From the NCBI GenBank assembly GCA_021029095.1, contig JAJOHG010000291.1, positions 1 to 32,366 of the forward strand: 32,366 bases of DNA, in the 5' to 3' direction. Below, piece after piece: positions 9,453-19,500 of this stretch. The DNA comes from Phellopilus nigrolimitatus (Eukaryota; Basidiomycota; Agaricomycetes; Hymenochaetales; Hymenochaetaceae). Each line of letters begins with the position of its first letter. Position 1 is the stretch's first letter. Below the pieces are notes generated by a model. That model saw nothing but the letters and a program-made list of their open reading frames with translations. It was not told the DNA's origin and did not search any database. A program made the translations under genes and the position numbers.

Positions 9453-10508
9453 ATGCATAGCCGATATGCTTTCGCAACTCTCATCACGTCCGACAGTTAT
9501 CTGCTTGGTGCCCTCATCATGACAGCTGCACTGAATGAGGTCCATCCCTTGCCACCCCAGAAGTCCCTTTCCAAACTGTCTGTATTGTAACTCCGGAATC
9601 ACTTAACCTCGAGACTATCAAACGTCTGCGGAGGGCTTTTGACATCATAATCGGCGTCGAAACGATCAAGGAAGAGACTGCCGCGGAGCTTCGCTTGCTT
9701 GGTGAGTACCAGTAATATTCCTCTCTTTCTCTGAAGCATACAGCGTGCAATACTTTGTGCTGTTTATCGTTCGTCCAGATCTCGTTTTGTAGTTTTCTCT
9801 GTGCGACACGAAGCATATATTGACTATGGCCTTGCCAAACTTGCAGGTCGTCCAGACTTGCACACCGTCCTCACGAAATTGCATGTCTTCCGCCTGACAC
9901 AATTCGATAAAATCATTTTCCTCGACGCAGACGTACTTCCTATGCGTCCCCTGTCGCATCTTTTCTCTCTTCCCCACGAATTCTCTGGCGTACCAGACGT
10001 AGGATGGCCCGACATATTTAATGCGGGCATGATGGTTCTAACACCGGGAGAAGACAAATTCAACGAAATCATGAGCTTAATGAAGATCGTTGGGAGCTGG
10101 GACGGCACCGACCAAGGCATCCTGAACGAATGGCGAGGAAACGACTGGCACCGGCTCAGCTTCGTTTATAACACCACGCCGACGCCGTCAGTAATGATTA
10201 GACTCGTCTCCATTGTTTTTTACTGATTATCCTTCAGATATGCGCCAGCGTACGAACGATTTGGAACGGAGATCTTCGCAATTCATTTTATAGGACCAAA
10301 TAAACCATGGAAAGAGATGCCCTCCCGTACGCCTTCGTCATCATCACGGCTTTCTCAGTCGCAGGCTCCTACGCCATCTAAGCCATTCGTGTTTTCTTTG
10401 GTCGACTGTTGGTTCGACGTTTACGACCGCAACGTTCGCCAGAAAGCCCTATCGTCCGAGTCTGAGCATGGTACGAATGAAGGCGAATATCGTATCCTTC
10501 CACTGTGA
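9453..10508 (+). CDS. GT8-family glycosyltransferase (glycogenin-like), frame-shifted
   Basis: ATG at 9453 begins AFATLITSDSYLLGAL, the usual GT8 N-terminus. Introns are 9702-9846 (phase 1) and 10187-10237 (phase 2, donor GTCAGT). After joining, the protein shows LLGRPDLHTVLTKLHVFRL, the metal-binding DxD in FLDADVLPMRP, GWPDIFNAGMMVLTPG, DGTDQGILNEWRG and AIHFIGPNKPW. It ends in a Ser/Pro-rich tail and TGA at 10508. Family members transfer sugar from a nucleotide sugar, often UDP-linked; the acceptor is unknown. Between 9550 and 9562 the frame must change: NEVHPLP runs on as PEVPFQTVC in another frame, as if one base were lost. It is either an assembly error in the C run or a mutation that kills the gene. 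A relic paralogue lies at 17520-17880. Confidence 0.8.
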
Positions 10509-10907
10509 GGGAGGGCGGACGTTATTCTGTCGGAGATGAAGGACAACCCGCCTGCTCTAGCCAGCTTGTAGGCTAAATTATACAAGCATCATGTCTGTTA
10601 TCTTACTCTCGTACTGTCCCTTCTTTGTTATATACTGTTAGTTAATTACAAGTTCGAATTTTGCTTTCCAAACACTGTTTTTCTCAGCATAGTTCAGCTA
10701 CACCTGTATGCACACGCACACACCCTTGCAGATGTGAGGCCCTTAAAAAACAGTTACTACATAACTTCACATACGTACCATAACCGCCATCTCTCTGCAT
10801 CTCTGAAAGTGCTGTTTTTTTTAGTTTCAATCCATCACATCTGCCTTTAGTCTTCTCGGGGAATACGACTTGATTCTGGGCATGGCTTTTCGTTCGTTTC
10901 GATTTTA
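10509..10907. other. Intergenic, no gene seen
   Basis: The 3' flank of the GT8 gene followed by AT-rich sequence. The N-terminal part expected for the protease-like gene at 10932 is not found here in any frame. Confidence 0.5.
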
Positions 10908-10931
10908 GTTAAATCTACAGCTCGAGCTAAC

Positions 10932-11480
10932 TTGCGTGTAGGGCGGAACACTTGCACGCTTATCGACCTGGGCAACTTCGTCGAAGGCTCGTCTAAAGAC
11001 GCTCAAAACCCATTCGTGCAGATGCTCTCTGACACGAACCTCACAAACGCGAACGCCGACTTCGTCAAGGTGCGCATGAATGGCGTCGACACGACAGGCG
11101 CCGCGTCGCAGCAACTCATCCCTGTTGCGCAGGGACAGCATTCCCTGGAGTCCGCCGAGGAGAAGAAGGCGCACCTTGTGGAGAAGGTGCTCAGCCGCTG
11201 GCCGTTCATTCTTTTCGGCTCTCTTGTTCTGTTCTTCGGCCTCGTCTGCCTCTGCGTCTGGCGCTGCTGCTGCCGCAAGCGCATCGCTGCGCGGAAGCAG
11301 GCGAAGAAAGGGCACGGCAAAGACGGCGTTGGGGGCGCGATGAAGCGCCTCAGCGTGAGCGCGCTCCAGATGGGCCCGCTGAAGACCGCAAGCTCGTATC
11401 ATCCAATCGAAGAGCCTGCGCCGTTGCCGTCGTCGTCCTCTCATCCACCCTCATATCACAGCGAGTTTCACCATGCGTAG
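10932..11480 (+). pseudogene. 5'-truncated C-terminal part of an aspartic-protease-like membrane protein
   Basis: Open from 10908 to TAG at 11478-11480, with no ATG until residue 30 or so. The start is probably a splice acceptor (GTGTAG just before GGCGG). The segment reads GRNTCTLIDLGNFVEGSS, FVQMLSDTN, DFVKVRMNGVDT and SAEEKKAHLVEKVLSRW. One membrane helix follows (FILFGSLVLFFGLVCLCVW), then a Cys/Arg-rich stop-transfer and a Ser/Pro-rich cytosolic tail. From memory, this matches the end of membrane-anchored A1 (pepsin-like) proteases of mushrooms. Neither catalytic DTG motif is present upstream. Base composition and reading frame are clean, so the truncation may be recent, or a far upstream exon may exist. 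The protease assignment is less certain than the membrane anchor. Confidence 0.5.
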
Positions 11481-12300
11481 TATTGCTTTTCAATTGCGCG
11501 GTCGAGGGGCCGCCTCGTATGACATTAGTCGCTCTTGTTGAGTGTTGGAAAGTGCAACCCGTCATGACGCAATCGGTCCTTTCTCCCAAGACAGAGCTGT
11601 CTCATGCTAGCTTGGATACGTCTTCGCCCTAGTCGTCTATGCCTTCTTCGGGCGAACGTGCAGACAAGCAAACTCTAGGTCTCGCTTGTTGTACGAAGCT
11701 CGCTGCTAGTCTAAGTATGAGAACGAGACTGATCTCAGATGGGAGTATTTCATACGTACCTCATCACATTGTATATCCGGACGAGTGCAAGTCACTCGCA
11801 GTCCTGCAAACCACGTCGGCGAATTATTTCGTTGTAGTCTCGACACCAGAACTGACAAGAAGCCACGAGCCGCTTTAGGGTGGCTCGCACCCAAATGTGG
11901 AACCTTCGATTTGCATGGACCCACAACTGTGACAGCACATTTCCAATACGCCCGTGGGCCGTGGCTGAGTGAGGCACTGACAGTTTTAGTAGCGCTCGGC
12001 GCAAGGACGCTATTCTATCTAAAGGTTGATTACTGAAACGCTCCTGCTCTGGCCCATTATTTTACGTAATTTTTTTAAAAGCAGGGGTTGCATTCGACAT
12101 TGCAGATTAATATGTCATACTAGTATGTTATCTTGATACGGGTAAGCCTTTAGGGCATTTATAGACGCTCGCCGAGTCGTTCTGCCTGTCAAACTAGCGC
12201 TACGCGCTCGCTTTGTCGGCCTGTAAGCTTCGTTTGAATTCGGTAACGGTTGTCTCCGCGAATCTGTGAGCACGCCGTCAATATCATCAACTTAGCATAC
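11481..12300. other. Intergenic, no gene seen
   Basis: Short open frames (for example 11639-11878 and 11785-12036) overlap on both strands without family resemblance or splice support. It holds the 3' flanks of the two converging genes on either side. Confidence 0.5.
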
Positions 12301-12904
12301 CTAAATATCGAGAACTTGCCCTATGTAATCCGGTCCGAGAGACTGAAACTGGCTGCAGAGTAGGTCAGGGAAGGATACGGGTGAGTGAGTGACGACGGCA
12401 AGGCCTCCACATACATGAATCCTCGCTTGCTATCGACGCCCAATTTCTCGCCGAGGAACTTGAAAAGCACCCTGCTTTCCTCGATATTTCTCTCGGGGGT
12501 AAAGTGGATCGCTAACTAGAAGACAAGTCGCAGGACAAATCTAAATGTTAGATAGTCACTAACACGGACAACAAAACACCTACGTAATTCAGAAAGAAGG
12601 CGGGCTCGAAGGTGCCTCCAAAGGACAAGTTCTTGCTGTAGGTGTAGTCGACTGAGATGATAAACTCCGGAACACCGGTCAGTTGTGACCCAAGCTGCAA
12701 GGTCTCAGTAAGGTCGGCTTCTCGTCAGTGCGAGCCGTCGAGGTGCGCACCTTAGAGAGCTCAAGTATAATATCTTTAGTTTTCGCTTCGTCAATCTAAG
12801 TGATGAGCATTCAGTAAAGAGGAAGGAGTGGCCAGTGGTTTCTCATCGGGCAGTTTATGGTCCTTATTTACCTTGACGTTAGTGCTCAATTGGAAGATAG
12901 GCAT
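12301..12904 (-). CDS. Macrophage migration inhibitory factor (MIF)-like tautomerase
   Basis: Five exons (12904-12872, 12795-12751, 12694-12584, 12515-12415, 12352-12301) join in phase to 113 residues, close to the 114-118 usual for MIF. The start ATG-CCT gives the Pro2 needed as catalytic base (MPIFQLSTNVK). Other family marks are LTGVPEFIISV, LSFGGTFEPAFFLNYLAIHF (with the conserved Ile), FKFLGEKLGV and RGFIQFQSLGPDYIG. MIF/D-dopachrome tautomerase proteins form trimers and carry out keto-enol tautomerisation of phenylpyruvate-like substrates. The natural fungal substrate is unknown. The active-site lysine that normally follows TG (human TGKPP) is valine here, and the C-terminus after PDYIG is short. 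A longer upstream in-frame start (13009) is disfavoured because the N-terminal proline must be free. Confidence 0.88.
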
Positions 12905-13766
12905 GATGGGAGAAATGCTGCTGGTGTCGGAATGGAGGAAAGAGGACAAGTGTTCTTCGAACGATGTATCCCACTTTGCACTTTCGCTCTTATATAACCT
13001 CTCGCTCACCTGCCCGGTGCCATTTCAATGCACAACGCTCAGGCTATTGTCGGAGAGAATGCTGGAGCTAACTGACAGTCATAACCATCGACGTAATGGC
13101 TTTCCTGTATGTTCCGAATTGCAAGGAGTCACAAACGCCGAACACAAGAATCTCTGTCATACGACGACGCTGGTGGTGAGTAACTGAGTAAGATGGAATA
13201 TGATTCGCAGCGCCCATAGCGCTCATTGCCGATCATAAATATGGGCGTTTGTCATGAGTCTGAGCGGATCAAAAGCAATTCGTGAAATTGCGGAAGGATG
13301 ACACAGACACTCCAGACCAATGAAATGCATAAGCCCGAAACAGATTCACGCTACTTGCACACGATAAAATATATTGCAGTTCCAGACGAATATACAGAGT
13401 TTGCTTTTCACCTACGTGTACCTCGGTGCGTGTCCAATGCTGCTTCGCAACCAGTGTTTTTTCTGTCAAATCTGAAGTATGTAGTTTTTCTATCCGGCTC
13501 AACGCACGATCTTCGTACGTACAGATCAGTCTCCTCCATTTTATTTTCCATTCTTGGATTTAACTTCTAAATATATGTGTGCTAACGGTAGATAATAACG
13601 GTATATAACTGCGTTCCAGCAACTCGTGGACGAGAGCAAATTGGTCTTGTCATGCAGGCATCTAAGTCCAGGAAGCAGGCGGGCAAATATTGTCTAGAAT
13701 GTGGCCGTTCAGCAATAGGAGTCGCACAATAGGGGGCATATAGAAACAAAATAAAAGACTTTATGT
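12905..13766. other. Upstream flank of the MIF-like gene, no other gene seen
   Basis: Contains the MIF promoter. Open frames at 12828-13187 and 13298-13570 lack recognisable motifs and overlap the MIF exons or run opposite to them. Confidence 0.45.
12990..12996 (-). promoter_or_regulatory. TATA box of the MIF-like gene
   Basis: The minus strand reads TTATATAAGAG, placing TATATAA 86 nt upstream of the ATG at 12904. This is a good distance for a fungal TATA element given a short leader. Confidence 0.45.
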
Positions 13767-14048
13767 TAGTGTTCTCAAAAGTCGGGTCAGTCAGTTCAGA
13801 GCACGTTATATGTATTCTGACCGATCCTTAATCAGCTTCTCTAACTTTTCAGACCCGAGGCCTGACTCGAGAGTCGACCGCAAGAAAAAAGAAACCTGTT
13901 TTCTTTCAATAAAACTTGGAGAACTACTGCATAATATTCATTTTAGCCATTACTAGTACTATAAACAAATTGCATGTATGACAGGTCAGGATTTCTTCGA
14001 GATTGCTGACCCTCAACTTGACCGACGACCTGACCTTTGAGAACACTG
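13767..14048. mobile_element. MITE-like element with hAT-type terminal inverted repeats
   Basis: The left end YAGTGTTCTCAAAAGTCGGGTC (from 13767) matches the inverted right end CAGTGTTCTCAAAGGTCAGGTC (ending 14048), about 280 bp apart. Ends starting CAGTG and followed by TTCTCAAA are typical of hAT transposons. There is no transposase inside. I could not see a clear 8-bp target duplication, so either the boundary is eroded or the class is wrong. Confidence 0.5.
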
Positions 14049-14163
14049 TTTGAAAACACAACTAAATGCGCGAAACCGGATTTTGTGTGTTGCATAATAA
14101 ACAAGAAAACATCCGAAGTAGATACGTCGCGAGATTCTCATACGGTTCGTCTCGTGCAGAAAC

Positions 14164-16726
14164 TCACTCCTGCCTTTGGCGCTTCAGTTCAGTCTTATCT
14201 TCGGAATAGCCGACACTCAAGCTTCTCTTCGAGCCTATGGGTGTCGTGTGTAGGGGCGGAGACAGCGAGCCGTTGCTGCTTGTATCTTTTTCCGAGTCGT
14301 TTTTTACGCTCTCGCCGTGCGGCAACTCAAGAGTATCGTTCCCGCTACCAGTAGAGCCATCCTCCGCACCCTCGCCCGAAGTTGCCTTCCACAGCTCTTC
14401 TTCAGTGTTGACAGCCATAACTTCTCCATCTCCTTCCCCTTCCGCGTCTGCATCTATGTCCGCAGTGGCGTTTTCGGGCTCTTCTTCCATCGGTTTCTCC
14501 TCCTCACTATCTTTCCTCGGTGTCCCATCTACGATATTGTGAGGTTTAACTCTCGAAGCTGAGTACTGAAGGAGTCCATCAAGACACGCATTCGAAGTGC
14601 GGTTCATCCTAGGTTGGCGGACTTCAGGCCGGTCCTTGCCCTTGTTGCTGAGATCTACTAATGTGTCATCCAAGATTTTATCCAGTTCAGCGAAAATGTC
14701 GTCCGGTGTGCGGTTTGAAGCATAGATCTTTCTCTGCGCTAAATATGTCATGAATTTGCAACGGTCCTCTGGGGCTTTCTTCATTTGCTCTTCCATAACT
14801 CTCATTGCATCCTCGAGCTCCATATTGTTATCTGACGGATTCAGGAAAAGAACCTTACGAATGGACGAGAGGCACGGCCCTAGATCCGCAAAATACGGCG
14901 CGATCTTCTTGATGATGCTTCTGTCGAATTCTGTTTCGTTTCTCATGACAACTGTCTTCGCACAGGAAAGGAATCCAAGATCATAGTTAGGGATTGTCAC
15001 ACCTGCCCAAAATGCGACTTCCGACATTTCAATCTTGAAGTTGTCCGTCGTCCGCACCTTGCCGTATGGCCCTTCGATCACAGTGCAAATCCAGCAGAAA
15101 ATGTAGAAGACAGACTCGAGATCATGATTGTACCCGTGAGGGAGCACGGACTTTCTGTTTTGGGCTTGCAAAATTCCGATGGCCATGAATGGCAAAGTAC
15201 CCTAAACGTATAAGTTAATAAGAATTAATCAAGGGATGAGTAAAAACAGAATTTACCGTGCGTTTTACTTTCGCAAGCTCAAGAAGCTGCTCCGTTGTGT
15301 TGATAGCCTGGTCGAAGTTGATCAGGAAAGCCTTTCGGAAGCGACCTCCGTTATTGTCCTTTGCAAGAATGATGTTTCGAAGGTTTATGTCTTGATGTAC
15401 AACGCCTTCGTTCGTGACTTTCTTGATGACTAAGGGAAACAACTGCATTGAGTACCGATGTAGGAGGAAACAGTAAAGGGACTACTCACTCTGGAAGATA
15501 TTTTTGATAGCCAACACTAGCTCATAAAGGCAACTGAAATCCTCTAAACTGTCTCCAAAAGGCTCTGTTACGGTGCGCCGTCGCTCGCGAGTCTCTGTTT
15601 TCTCCTCCACTGCCGTCCATTTATTTCTGAGGACAGGCTTCACCGTTTCTAGAAGCTCAGGATCATGAAGGAAAGCCCTATCGATTGCCGTAGTATCCTT
15701 CATACCGTGTATCTTTACACATTCGTGTGCGATCATAGTAGGAACACCATCCAGGTGTTTGACGCGCTTCAGAATTTCGTGTTCGAAAACGTGACGAGAG
15801 TCGTCGACCCAAGAGTCATTGATGACGTACTCCTTATTGTTGTGCATGGCGAGGAAGCAGACCATTCCCCTTCCACGAACGCACGACTCGACATAGATTT
15901 CCCTCAGAATTTCATACTTGATGCCGGCCACTGTCATAAATCGTTTCTTCCCCTCGTACACAATCGAAGTATCCAAGCCTAGATCGGTGTCATCGGCAAG
16001 AAAAAAGCCGAGAACGGCGCGGAGGAACTTTTCAGGCTCCATATGTATGTTGAAGTTCTCGGAAGAAATCATGCCTGATCTGTCGAAAACATGGAAGGTT
16101 GCATCGTCGTTCAGCATTGTCATGCCGCAAACGAAGCGACGGAGTAACTGAGAAGCGAAGATTAGGCGCGCAGATTGCAAGTGTTGCCTGGAAGCCTTCT
16201 TTCGTGGCAAGGGTGCGTTGAAATTTTTCGGACCCTTTAACTCCCACGTACTACGTATCTGACTCCAAGCCACTACTTGCTTCTTTGCGTCATTACGGTC
16301 GAGGAGAACCATGCCCGGTGTGCATTGACCTTCCATGGACGTCGCACCAGCTGTTGCAGTGCCGAAGAAACGAGCATCGAACACACGAGGTTTGCTGCGC
16401 CTCAAAGTGGGGAACATCCCTTCAATTTCGCACATCATCGTGTTCACGTGGTGCGCCTTGTCTTCGTGGATCCTGTCGGACTCTATGAACCAGTTTGCCC
16501 ACGACCCAGGCCTAGCGCAATCAGGACGTTTTTCAAGCGGGAGATAACCACCAGTATCTGCCCCGATCTTCTTAAGTCCCGCAAAGATGGCGGGAATATC
16601 AACGTGGTGTCCTACACCGCGAGCGAGCACGGCGTCGGAGAATTTGCTCTCAAGGAGTCCAGGAACATCCCTGAACCTGGGGTTCTCGCCTTCATTGAAT
16701 TGTGTGACACACATGTTGATGAGCAT
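14164..16726 (-). CDS. FunK1-type fungal protein kinase, probably inactive
   Basis: Exons 16726-15490, 15429-15257 and 15201-14164 join (phases 1 and 0) to 815 residues. The N-terminal half has the FunK1 pattern (VAWSQIRSTWELK, RRFVCGMTML, DRSGMISS, FLRAVLGFFLADD). The kinase core follows, with catalytic loop HQDINLRN (Asp426) and then FLINFDQA, GTLPFMAIGIL and HDLESVFYIFCWI. The residue at the DFG aspartate is Asn450, where family members usually have Asp, so phosphotransfer may be lost. The C-terminus is a disordered acidic tail (EEEKPMEEEP, DADAEGEGDGE) ending in a basic KRQRQE. FunK1 kinases are expanded in multicellular basidiomycetes and their targets are mostly unknown. The true N-terminus is uncertain because coding-like sequence continues upstream in shifted frames. 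Confidence 0.87.
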
Positions 16727-17451
16727 GTTGTTGTAGGTTTGAGGCTGGTGTAGGAGGCAGATACGAGGTTCGTGTCCTGGATATCAAAGGTATACTGTCT
16801 TTCTCGCTCGTCGATGTCTGCGCCAAGATAACACCTGTAAGTGAACAGCGTTCCGGGCGTTATCTTCGATTTCGGGCGCGGAAATCGACAGCAGGCGGAG
16901 GAAGTTGTCTGTCGTCAGAGAATATAGTTCACAGGTCAAAGGAATAGAGAGGGGCCTTGTCACCAAGTTGACTTGCTTACAGCAAGATATTTAGCACAAA
17001 AAAAAAGTCGATGCAAGCTTGCCAGCAGAAGAAGAGAAAGGACAGAGTGGCTTACCCCAGACCGTGGTAAATGTACCTACAAAGAGTCCTGTGGCTGGCG
17101 TGAAGTTCGAAAAGACAAATGATGTTCGAAAAGAGACGCGGTCACTCATTTGCGTCACGACCGCGTGCCACCGCATCAGGAAGCTCAGCCACACCGGGCG
17201 TGTCTATTTCGCGTCCATGTCCTCTTCTATTCATCCTGCTCGACCTCGTGTGTCGAAAGCCCAGAAAGACGTGTTCTTATAATAAATATTGTCGCTTGGA
17301 CCGCATTCAAAAGCGAAGGAGAAAATGAGACACGATGGTAAGCGTTACATAAGAAATTGCAGCCGAGGTCATCAGGGTCATATTCCTGAAATGGGAACGT
17401 TTTCCCATGGTATCTAAACGTGTTAACTTCCGAACGTTTCGCTCGGACCAC
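16727..17451 (-). pseudogene. Decayed coding blocks, unrecognised, upstream of FunK1
   Basis: Several minus-strand segments look coding but do not share one frame. About 17451-17330 reads YHGKTFPFQEYDPDDLGC. About 17194-17055 reads SFVFSNFTPATGLFVGTF, ending at a GTAAGC donor. About 16975-16830 reads LTTDNFLRLLSISAPEIEDN. About 16825-16750 reads GADIDERERQYTFDIQD, one base out of frame with the previous block. Internal stops and frame changes suggest a dead gene, or a damaged N-terminal part of the FunK1 gene. I do not recognise the family. Confidence 0.35.
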
Positions 17452-17519
17452 CCTCGCAATTGCAATTACTAGTTTGGCATAGTCCGTATCTACTGGAAAT
17501 ATTAGACTTTTGTGGTGTT

Positions 17520-17880
17520 GTTATAGGCGAAGCCGAGCTGATTCCAGTCGTTTACTCACCATTCGTTTAGTATACCTTGGTCGGTGCCATCCCAGCTCCG
17601 AATGATATTTTTTAATCTCATGATCTCGTTGAATAAAGAATTTGTCTTCTCTTGGTGTAGCAATCATCATGCTTGCGTTGAGTGTCTCGAGTCATCCCAC
17701 GTCGCGCTCCCGGGGCAGGGAGCTTGTACTATAGGGGAGCGAGAAAACATGGGACGCGGGACGCATACATAGCAAGTACGTCCGCGCCGAGAAAACCGCG
17801 TTTTCAACTTGCGTCAGATGAAAGACGTGTGCGGTCGAGGATGACCTACAGAATCTATCACGGAGCCACAGGAAACATAC
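17520..17880 (-). pseudogene. GT8 glycosyltransferase relic
   Basis: In shifting minus-strand frames this matches the middle of the GT8 gene at 9453-10508. FHLTQVENAVF corresponds to FRLTQFDKIIF, SHVFSLP to SHLFSLP, NASMMIATPREDKF to NAGMMVLTPGEDKF, and RSWDGTDQGILNEW to GSWDGTDQGILNEW, followed by a stop. Several frame shifts and stops, and loss of the DxD, show that it is dead. N- and C-terminal parts are missing or unrecognisable. Confidence 0.85.
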
Positions 17881-18013
17881 GTTTTATGTAGCGCAAAATA
17901 AAAGGCGAACGTTATATGGTCATCATATGCGATTTCGTTTGCTTGACAATACGTACTACTCACCGTCGTTTTTTGGATCCATCCGACCCTTTAGACAGCG
18001 TCCTTCGTACTCC

Positions 18014-19475
18014 ATACCTATAATACCTGCCATAATTGATGAGTCCCATCTGCTTGTCTGTCAGGATAGAAGTAATCGACGCCAGTGTTTGGTTTGACTT
18101 CCGGAGGCAAATAAATCAAATTACATAATCAGAATAGAAGGCGCGGACATTGAAAACTCAGCCACAGTTCCTTTTTAATGGTCTGGATGAAAGACCAACG
18201 CCAATCCCTATCTTGATTTCCAGCCACCATCGACTGTTTTTTGAGATCCCCCAGCTCTTCCACTCATACCATACTTCTTGCGAAATTTCCCAGTACTGCT
18301 ACTCGTAAGTACTCATGGCTCATGAACTTGACCTTTCATTCGAACTCACTCTTGTCGCGTTCAATGACATATTAACAAAGGTAATGATTCGAAGCCTCGC
18401 TCTTCCCCCGGCCCCTCATCCCTCTTCTCTATTTCCTCTCCCTGATTACATTCCCATGAGCCTCTTCAATGAGGATTTCCATTCCGACGTCGGTTTCGGG
18501 TTCTTCTTTCCCGCAATCCCGACCCAAAGGAACGTGCGTGCATCTATCGGTGACATCATCGACCTTAAGCTGACCTTAGGTCTGTGTAGGTCAACAATCA
18601 TCAACAGATAGAAGCTGCGGCTTCCGTTGCCTCTGCGGCGTCTCGGCCCACCGGTGTGGAACCTATCGAGAACCAAATCTCGATTTTTCGCAAAGAGAAA
18701 ACGCTGCCGTCGTCCTGCCCCTCCCCTGTGACAAGCGGAAACAAGCGTCCGCGCTCCGAGCCCCTTGATCAGGGTGCGAAAAAGCGCCGGGGAAAAGCAG
18801 CTATACAGCATGCCAACGTACGAAGGTCTAAAAGACTACTCCGACGCCAGTTGTGATGATATTCGTGACGGACCCGGCGCATGTGCCGTTGGATCTGAAG
18901 TGAAGGATCAGTGACCTCGCTTCACGAAAACACACCTGTATTTCCCATCATTTATCAATCTATGTGCTTCCATCCCCTGCCTCGTAGACTTGTTGGGCGT
19001 AACATCCATCCATTAAACCCCGTCGCCTTTGTTATTCAACTCTGCTTGCCTATCAAGTTGTATTTCACATCTTAGAGCCGTCGGTAGGATCGGATACGTT
19101 GAAATCTAGGAGGACTGAGTGACGGAGGAAGAGGCTTGTTGCACAGATCTAAAGTACCCCTTCCGTATCAATCTTCGACGTGTGGCCATTACGGAATGCT
19201 GGATTACTTGTTACTCCGCCTTCGGCCGAGATTTATGTCTTGTCAGCCACAATCGCACTGCCTCATCGCATCGATCTAATCTCCTCGGTTGCCTCATCCG
19301 TCTTGACTCTTTCTCCGCTTCTTCACCTTACTACTTTTTCTAACTATAATTGTTGCGCTGATGTACTCTTCCTCCTCTCCGGAGCTTGTAATGTCGTAAA
19401 TAGATTGAGAGCGGCGGGGGAACTGTAGTTGCAACAACAAGCTCTCGAAGTGACTTTGACAAAGAAATGGGGTTT
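18014..19475 (+). repeat. Left arm of a large inverted repeat (unit A)
   Basis: Sequence from the CCATACCTATAATACCTGCC block at about 18014 through the small gene at 18384-18856 to the CTCGAAGTGACTTTGAC block at about 19455. It reappears in reverse orientation at 21958-20575. The block 18052-18180 is almost identical between arms. Similarity fades towards the inner end. Confidence 0.85.
18384..18856 (+). CDS. Unrecognised Lys/Arg-rich small protein, copy A
   Basis: CDS 18384-18533 and 18590-18856 (138 aa). It is preceded by a probable leader intron 18305-18380 (GTAAGT…AACAAAG) ending three bases before the ATG. The coding intron 18534-18589 (GTGCGT, CTGAC branch, TGTAG; 56 nt, phase 0) is needed to join the two frames that copy B also preserves. 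The first half is Pro/Phe-rich (LPDYIP, SDVGFGFFF). The second half has a conserved QIEAAASVAS, SEPLDQG, and basic clusters KKRRGKAA and RRSKRLLRR like nuclear localisation signals. Insertions relative to copy B are multiples of three, supporting translation. No family is recognised. Confidence 0.6.
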
Positions 19476-19500
19476 AGTTCAATCCGGTCGAATAAGCTTA

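Noticed and set aside
9801..9846. ATG in the GT8 intron giving an in-frame MRHEAYIDYGLAK start
   Set aside because: This lies inside the 9702-9846 intron. Family homology needs the exon ending at 9701 joined to 9847.
10905..11444. 179-aa minus frame opposite the protease-like tail
   Set aside because: Arg/Ala-rich shadow typical of GC-rich coding DNA on the other strand.
12791..13009. Longer N-terminus for the MIF-like protein
   Set aside because: It would bury the catalytic Pro2, and the TATA box lies at 12990-12996 inside it.
14164..14175. Possible extra FunK1 exon after a GTGAGT near the stop
   Set aside because: The donor-like GTGAGT overlaps the stop codon, but the downstream sequence is the MITE-like element and offers no coding continuation.
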